Part shown: piece by piece, positions 59,924 to 64,000 of the stretch
How the letters are laid out: every line of letters starts with the position of its first letter
Position numbering within the stretch: the first letter of the stretch is position 1
Position numbers and translations under genes: made by a program
Assembly (NCBI RefSeq): GCF_010119615.1
Contig: NZ_QOVG01000005.1
Location: forward strand, 1-64,000
Reading direction: 5' to 3'
DNA length: 64,000 bases
Source of the DNA: Pseudoxanthomonas gei
GTDB taxonomy: Bacteria > Pseudomonadota > Gammaproteobacteria > Xanthomonadales > Xanthomonadaceae
The notes under the pieces: model-generated
Databases searched by the model: none
Seen by the model: only the letters and a program-made list of their open reading frames with translations
What the model was told of the DNA's origin: nothing

Positions 59924-60928
59924 ATGGCTACTCGCAAGACCGTCCAGACCAAAGCCGCCGGCCGCTCGGCAGTCGCTAACAAGCAGCAGGCCATCCAGCG
60001 CGAGGTCGACGCCAGGGATGCGCGCAAGCCGAAAGCCGCATCGGAGAGCCAGCAAAAAGCGGTGCAGGCCGGTACGCGAACGCAACCGCGCAAGATGCCC
60101 GCCCAGCACCTGCGCAAGCCCGGCAACGAACATGAGCTGCGACTGCAGCCGCGTTTCCTGGCGCCCGACTACCGGGGTAGCGGCAAACTGGAAGGCATGG
60201 CGGCGATCGTCACCGGTGGCGATTCGGGCATAGGGCGCTCTGTCGCCGTGCTGTTCGCACGCGAAGGCGCGGACGTCGCCGTCCTGTACCTGGACGAGGA
60301 CCAGGACGCGCGCGAAACCAGGAAGCACGTGCAGGCCGAAGGCAGGCGCTGCATCACGATCGCGGGCGACGTGAAGGATCCCGGCTTCTGCGAGTCCGCG
60401 GTGAAGAAAGTGGTCAAGGCGTTCGGACGCCTCGACGTGCTGGTCAACAATGCCGCCTTCCAGTTGCATACGGAAAAACTCGAGGACCTCAGTGACGAAC
60501 ACCTGCAACAGACCCTGCAGACCAATATCGGCGGCTATTTCCACATGGCGCGCGCCGCGTTGCCGCACATGAAGGCCGGTGGCAGCATCATCAATTCCGG
60601 CTCGGAAACTGGGTTGTTCGGCAGCAAGCACCTGCTTGACTACTCGGCCACCAAGGGCGCGATCCATGCCTTCACGATGTCACTGGCCAGCAACCTGCTG
60701 GAGCGCGGCATCCGGGTGAACTGCGTGGCGCCGGGCCCGGTCTGGACTCCGCTCAATCCAGCCGACAAGCCTGCCGACAAGGTGGCGGAATTCGGACAGG
60801 ACAGTGACATGGGCCGACCGGCGCAACCGGAAGAGATTTCACCGGCGTATGTGTTCCTGGCTTCGCCGGTGACCGCGTCTTACATCAGCGGGGTGGTATT
60901 GCCGGTGATGGGTGGTCCGCGAGGATAA
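59924..60928 (+). CDS. SDR-family oxidoreductase
   Basis: A 334-residue short-chain dehydrogenase. A basic, unstructured extension of about 70 residues precedes the YghA/general-stress-type core (QPRFLAPDYRGSGKLEGMAA). The NAD(P) motif TGGDSGIG is at 97-104, NNAA at 175-178, and the catalytic residues are Ser227, Tyr240 and Lys244 (LDYSATKGA). NCVAPGPVWTPLNPAD is also typical. The substrate is unknown; relatives are often stress-induced. GGGAGAACAAT precedes the ATG at 59924. The Lys/Arg/Gln-rich N-terminus is longer than in E. coli YghA. Confidence 0.9.
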   Translation: MATRKTVQTKAAGRSAVANKQQAIQREVDARDARKPKAASESQQKAVQAGTRTQPRKMPAQHLRKPGNEHELRLQPRFLAPDYRGSGKLEGMAAIVTGGDSGIGRSVAVLFAREGADVAVLYLDEDQDARETRKHVQAEGRRCITIAGDVKDPGFCESAVKKVVKAFGRLDVLVNNAAFQLHTEKLEDLSDEHLQQTLQTNIGGYFHMARAALPHMKAGGSIINSGSETGLFGSKHLLDYSATKGAIHAFTMSLASNLLERGIRVNCVAPGPVWTPLNPADKPADKVAEFGQDSDMGRPAQPEEISPAYVFLASPVTASYISGVVLPVMGGPRG

Positions 60929-60935
60929 AGCCCCT

Positions 60936-61142
60936 CTCACGATATTGAGTGCCTCTCCTGCGGCCCGCAGGGTGTCCATGGGTGAAAGGGGTGGGGGTGT
61001 GGGTACGGCGGAAATGTGCCTAACGGCAGCACGCGGACAGAATTGAGTCCTCGTGGATACATAACTTCGCCGTATCCTCATCCGTCGCTTCGCGCCACCC
61101 CGAAGCAAGTACGGGGCAGGCTCTTATCCCGAAGGAGAAGGG
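60936..61142. repeat. degraded palindromic repeats in the SDR-mrfB gap
   Basis: Contains CCTCTCCTGCGGCCCGCAGG and, near 61078, CCTCATCCGTCGCTTCGCGC, then CTTATCCCGAAGGAGAAGGG. These resemble decayed relatives of the clusters at 42425-42670 and 52733-52903. The gap of 217 bases separates convergent genes and shows nothing else. Confidence 0.55.
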
Positions 61143-61145
61143 AAC

Positions 61146-62270
61146 CTACGGCGCCTCCGCAAACGCAACCACTTCCTCTCCCGCTGCCTCCACCTCCACC
61201 AGCCGCACCATCAGCAACGCCAGCGTCACCACGTCCTGGTGGTTGTGCGCGGCCACGCGGCGCAGGTTGCGGGCCGAGCCGCCGCGCAGGTAGTTGAGCC
61301 ACGCTGCTGGTGCTTCCGAACCAGGCAGGTCGTCCTCGCGCACGATGCGCAACAGTTCGCGCTCGATCGTAGCCAGGCGGCAGTTCTCCCAGGTGCCGCG
61401 GTAACGGCGGCGGGTGGGAAACAGCAGGTCGACGTGGTCCAGCGGCGAGATCGGGTCGGCCTGGCGCGCCAGCCGGTAGCGGGTCTTCAGCAGCGGCGAG
61501 TCGTAGCAGCGCCCGTTGTAGCTGGACAGCACAGTGTCCTTCTCCTGCAGCCAGCCGGTGAACGTTTCGAGCATCGCGGTTTCGGCGGCCATGGTGGTCA
61601 TCAGCAATTGGCGCACGCGCAGGCCATCGCCGTGCAAGGGATCGTGGTGCCAGTCGGCGGCGCCGATCATGAAGGCACGGGTGCCGGTGCCACCGGCCAG
61701 GCCGGTGGTCTCGGTGTCGAAGAACAGCAGCCTGCGCGGGTCCAGGGATTCGCCATGGCGCTTGGCGAAGGCCAGCGACAACGGGTAATCCGGCGCCGGC
61801 ATCGGCAGGCGCGTTTCGATCAGGCGCAGGCCGGTGGCGATTTCCTGGCCGGGGACTGCGCGGTCGGTGGATTTTGCCGGGCGCGGTGTCGCCAGCGCCT
61901 TTTCGCGCAGCCCGAGAATCCTGCGCAATGCCCCTATTGATTGGGACGAGGGGCGCACCACAGTTGCACGTAATGCTTCACTAAGCGGCGGAGCAGCCTC
62001 CTCCCTTGCGCGCAGCGCAGGGGAGGATTGAGGAGGGGTGCTTTTGTTGTTGCTGTTGTTGCTGTTGTTGCAATTATCCGATTGAAAGTCTTCGGATAGC
62101 TCGGCGCCAAGAGCACCCCTCCCCATCCCTCCCCTTGCTTCGCAAAGGGAGGGGGCCGGAGCAACAGCACCCCTCTCCATCCTTCCCCTTGCTTCGCAAA
62201 GGGAGGGAGCTGGAGCAACAGCGCCCGCCTCGCGCTTCAAAGCCCGCAGCTTCTCCAGCGAAATGCTCAT
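61146..62270 (-). CDS. MrfB/YprB-like DEDD exonuclease with repeat-encoded linker
   Basis: A 374-residue ribonuclease H-like exonuclease related to B. subtilis YprB (MrfB). DEDD motifs: LLFFDTETTGLAGGTGTRAF (Asp185, Glu187), VLSSYNGRCYDSPLLKTRYR, DHVDLLFPTRR and RRVAAHNHQDVVTLALLMVR. The N-terminal helix SISLEKLRALKRE is normal. Residues 16-100 are odd: two tandem 18-residue units (GAVAPAPSLCEARGRMER and a near copy), an Asn/Ser tract (CNNSNNSNNKS) and an SSPALRAREEAAPP segment, all encoded by intergenic-type repeat DNA. The frame stays open throughout. It lies downstream of the MrfA-like helicase on the same strand. Confidence 0.85.
   Translation of the reverse strand: MSISLEKLRALKREAGAVAPAPSLCEARGRMERGAVAPAPSLCEARGGMGRGALGAELSEDFQSDNCNNSNNSNNKSTPPQSSPALRAREEAAPPLSEALRATVVRPSSQSIGALRRILGLREKALATPRPAKSTDRAVPGQEIATGLRLIETRLPMPAPDYPLSLAFAKRHGESLDPRRLLFFDTETTGLAGGTGTRAFMIGAADWHHDPLHGDGLRVRQLLMTTMAAETAMLETFTGWLQEKDTVLSSYNGRCYDSPLLKTRYRLARQADPISPLDHVDLLFPTRRRYRGTWENCRLATIERELLRIVREDDLPGSEAPAAWLNYLRGGSARNLRRVAAHNHQDVVTLALLMVRLVEVEAAGEEVVAFAEAP
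62012..62221. repeat. intergenic-type repeats inside the mrfB-like coding region
   Basis: Two tandem 54-bp units (62114-62167 and 62168-62221) share CTTGCTTCGCAAAGGGAGGG cores. Left of them is a GTT/GCT triplet tract (about 62045-62071) and an inverted partner (CTTGCGCGCAGCGCAGGGGA, then GGAGGGGTGCTT ending 62044). The region 62105-62155 closely matches the intergenic copy at 22049-22101. Because each unit is a multiple of three, the reading frame is preserved. Confidence 0.85.
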
Positions 62271-62289
62271 GAACGCGCGCGTCCCGGTT

Positions 62290-62373
62290 CCTGTAGGAGC
62301 GACGCGATCCGTCATGGGGACAGGCGCTGAAAGGTTCACTGCTTCGCGACTCGCGTCGCTCCTACAAGAGCTG
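62290..62373. repeat. REP-like element, copy 5, damaged left arm
   Basis: CTGTAGGAGCGACGCGATCC on the left and the full right arm GCTTCGCGACTCGCGTCGCT then CCTACAAGAGCTG, ending one base before the complement of the mrfA stop codon. It fills the gap between the helicase and exonuclease genes. Confidence 0.8.
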
Positions 62374-64000
62374 TCATGCATGCGCTGCATTTCCCAGCAG
62401 CTGCAGCACTTCCAGCGCCAGTGACTTCGGAGTGGCCAGTTGCTTGCCCTCGCTGGCGGCCAACACCGGACCCACGCAAGCCGGGCAACCGGCCACGCAG
62501 TCGCAGCGCTGCACCAGTTCGCGCGCGCGTTGCACCAGTTCGGCCTGGCGCTGCCACAGCGGTTCGCTCAGGCCCACGCCGCCGGGGAAGTTGTCGTACA
62601 GGTACACGGTCGGCACGAACTGCTGCACTTCCACGCTGCCGGGTTCCGACATCGATACCGCCTTGCCGGAATCGTCCTGCGCCCGACCGTTGCCCTTGCC
62701 GTCCTGGGTGGCGAACCAGGCGCCGTCGCCATTGCCGACCGACTGCTGCAGGTCGCGTGCATCGGCCATCACCGCCACCGTCGCCACCACATGCAGGGCA
62801 TAGGCGGCGCCGAGGAAACCATCCAGCGCATCCTGCTTCGACGCGAACGCCTTCAGCAGCACCGCCTGCGGCAACTGCCACCACACCGCGGTCGTGTGCA
62901 GTTCCTGGTCGGGCAGGTTGACCGGGCCGTAGCCGATGTTCTCGTGGGTGTAGTAGCGGATCTTCTTGTAGCCGGCCACGCGCCGGACCACGTGCACTTC
63001 GCCGTGGCTGGCGTCGCCGTTCCCCGACTCGCAACCCTCGAAGCGTTCCAGCACCTTGAGCCTGGTGAAGTCGATGCTGTCGGTGTAGTAATCGACATGG
63101 GTGCGGGTGACGTAGGCCTTGCGTCCTTCCCAGTCCAGCCGTTCCACTTGATACGGGGTGCTCTGGACCATGTGGATCGCGCCTTCGTACAGGGTCAGCG
63201 CGGCGGCCGAGTAGTCCACCTCGCACAGGATCACCTGGCGCCCGTCGGTCTTGTCGACGACCACGAAGTTGCCGTCGGCCACCGAACGCAGGCTCACCGC
63301 CTGGGCCGGATAGCTGTCGGCGATCCACTCCCAGCGTTCGCCTTCGCGATGGACCACTTCGGTTTCGGCCAGCGCTTCCAGATACACCGACGGATCGATC
63401 GGGCCGAAGGCCTCGCCGACCAGGAACGGCAGTTCGAAGGAGCCGCAGCGGATGTGGTCGAAGAGGATCAGCGGCTGGTCCGGGGCGATGCGCGCGTGTT
63501 CGGGCGGCGCATCGGCGAAGAAATCAGGATGCCGCACCACGTACTGGTCCAGCGGTTGCGAGCTTGCGACCAGTACGCCCAGCGAAGGCTGCTGGCGACG
63601 CCCTGCGCGGCCGAAGCGTTGCCAGGTCGCGGCGACGGTGCCGGGATAGCCATTCAACACCACCACGTCCAGGCTGCCGATATCCACGCCCAGTTCCAGC
63701 GCCGAGGTGGCGATGATGCCGTCGATGCGCCCGTCGCGCATGGCGCGCTCGGCTTCGCGGCGCTCGGTCGGCAGGTAACCGCCACGGTAGGCGCGGATCC
63801 GCGGCGGCTTGCGCGGGTCGTGGTCGAACACGTCCTTCAGGTACTTGGTCAGCACTTCCACCATCAGCCGGGTCTGCGCGAACACCAGCGTCTTCAGCCC
63901 CGACTTGATCGCGATGCGGGCGATGCGGTTGCTCTGCGAACGCGCCGAGGCACGCAGGCCGAGATCGGCATTGACCACCGGCGGGTTCCACAGCAGCACG
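62374..64000 (-). CDS. MrfA/YprA-like DEAD/DEAH helicase, 5' part outside window
   Basis: The C-terminal ~542 residues of a superfamily 2 helicase. Visible: the second RecA domain (KTLVFAQTRLMVEVLTKYLK, TSALELGVDIGSLDVVVLNG, WQRFGRAGRRQQ) and a DUF1998-type C-terminus with a four-cysteine zinc site CDCVAGCPACVG. This plan matches B. subtilis MrfA (YprA), which with MrfB repairs mitomycin C damage. The gene runs off the right edge, so the ATPase motifs I-III are not seen. Its stop is 104 bases before the MrfB-like start, with a REP-like element between. Confidence 0.88.
   Translation of the reverse strand, partial: VLLWNPPVVNADLGLRASARSQSNRIARIAIKSGLKTLVFAQTRLMVEVLTKYLKDVFDHDPRKPPRIRAYRGGYLPTERREAERAMRDGRIDGIIATSALELGVDIGSLDVVVLNGYPGTVAATWQRFGRAGRRQQPSLGVLVASSQPLDQYVVRHPDFFADAPPEHARIAPDQPLILFDHIRCGSFELPFLVGEAFGPIDPSVYLEALAETEVVHREGERWEWIADSYPAQAVSLRSVADGNFVVVDKTDGRQVILCEVDYSAAALTLYEGAIHMVQSTPYQVERLDWEGRKAYVTRTHVDYYTDSIDFTRLKVLERFEGCESGNGDASHGEVHVVRRVAGYKKIRYYTHENIGYGPVNLPDQELHTTAVWWQLPQAVLLKAFASKQDALDGFLGAAYALHVVATVAVMADARDLQQSVGNGDGAWFATQDGKGNGRAQDDSGKAVSMSEPGSVEVQQFVPTVYLYDNFPGGVGLSEPLWQRQAELVQRARELVQRCDCVAGCPACVGPVLAASEGKQLATPKSLALEVLQLLGNAAHA

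Noticed and set aside
62045-62221. Possible CRISPR-like array (regular units)
   Set aside because: Units are directly adjacent without unique spacers, lie within an open reading frame, and no cas gene is present.

Overview
The window is a high-GC chromosomal segment from a gammaproteobacterium of the family Xanthomonadaceae (Xanthomonas, Pseudoxanthomonas, Lysobacter or Luteimonas type; the genus cannot be fixed from the sequence alone). The main reasons are the order tonB-exbB-exbD-exbD-pdxJ, two large TonB-dependent receptors, a single operon carrying all of mlaFEDCBA, recCBD, paired I78 inhibitor lipoproteins, and the palindromic intergenic repeats built on TAGGAGCGACGCAAGTCGCG. Nothing looks like a prophage, integrative element, IS element or CRISPR array. 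No rRNA or tRNA gene is visible. The first ~110 bases look like a damaged contig edge.

Layout. 1-2.9 kb: TonB energy-transduction genes (tonB 3' part, exbB, three tandem exbD paralogues). 2.9-10.5 kb: pdxJ, a small membrane protein, cardiolipin synthase, a radical SAM protein, a TPR protein, a 2OG-Fe(II) oxygenase coupled to fructose-1,6-bisphosphatase, and a MgtC/DUF4010 membrane protein. 10.5-20.9 kb: a DesK/DesR-like two-component pair, a secreted DUF2141 protein with a Tat-exported carotenoid oxygenase, two TonB-dependent receptors, and phhA divergent from an Lrp-family regulator. 21-28 kb: rhomboid protease, RlmI-type rRNA methyltransferase, PutP, three small genes and rmuC. 28-32.3 kb: the complete mla lipid-transport operon. 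32.5-42.4 kb: recC-recB-recD, folE and a DUF559 nuclease-fold gene. 42.4-51.2 kb: two MFS transporters, hexose-6-phosphate mutarotase, a frameshifted small secreted protein, a PepSY protein, BenE, an Hsp70-family ATPase and a CHAD protein. 51.2-57.4 kb: gltB-gltD. 57.6-64 kb: two I78 inhibitor lipoproteins, topoisomerase IB, a Cys-rich mini-protein, an SDR, and an exonuclease/helicase pair matching MrfB/MrfA (YprB/YprA), the helicase running off the window end.

The cell-envelope theme is strong: the ExbBD system powers receptors like those in the window, and the Mla system maintains outer-membrane lipid asymmetry. DNA repair is the second theme: RecBCD, RmuC, topoisomerase IB and MrfAB.

The most unusual observation is in mrfB. 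Copies of an intergenic repeat also found at about 22.0 kb lie inside its reading frame. They encode two 18-residue repeats and a poly-Asn/Ser tract between an intact N-terminal helix and an intact DEDD exonuclease domain. Other points worth a second look are a regular -10-like hexamer exactly six bases before several start codons (probable leaderless genes), an operator-like palindrome cluster between phhA and the Lrp gene, and a one-base frameshift in a small secreted protein.
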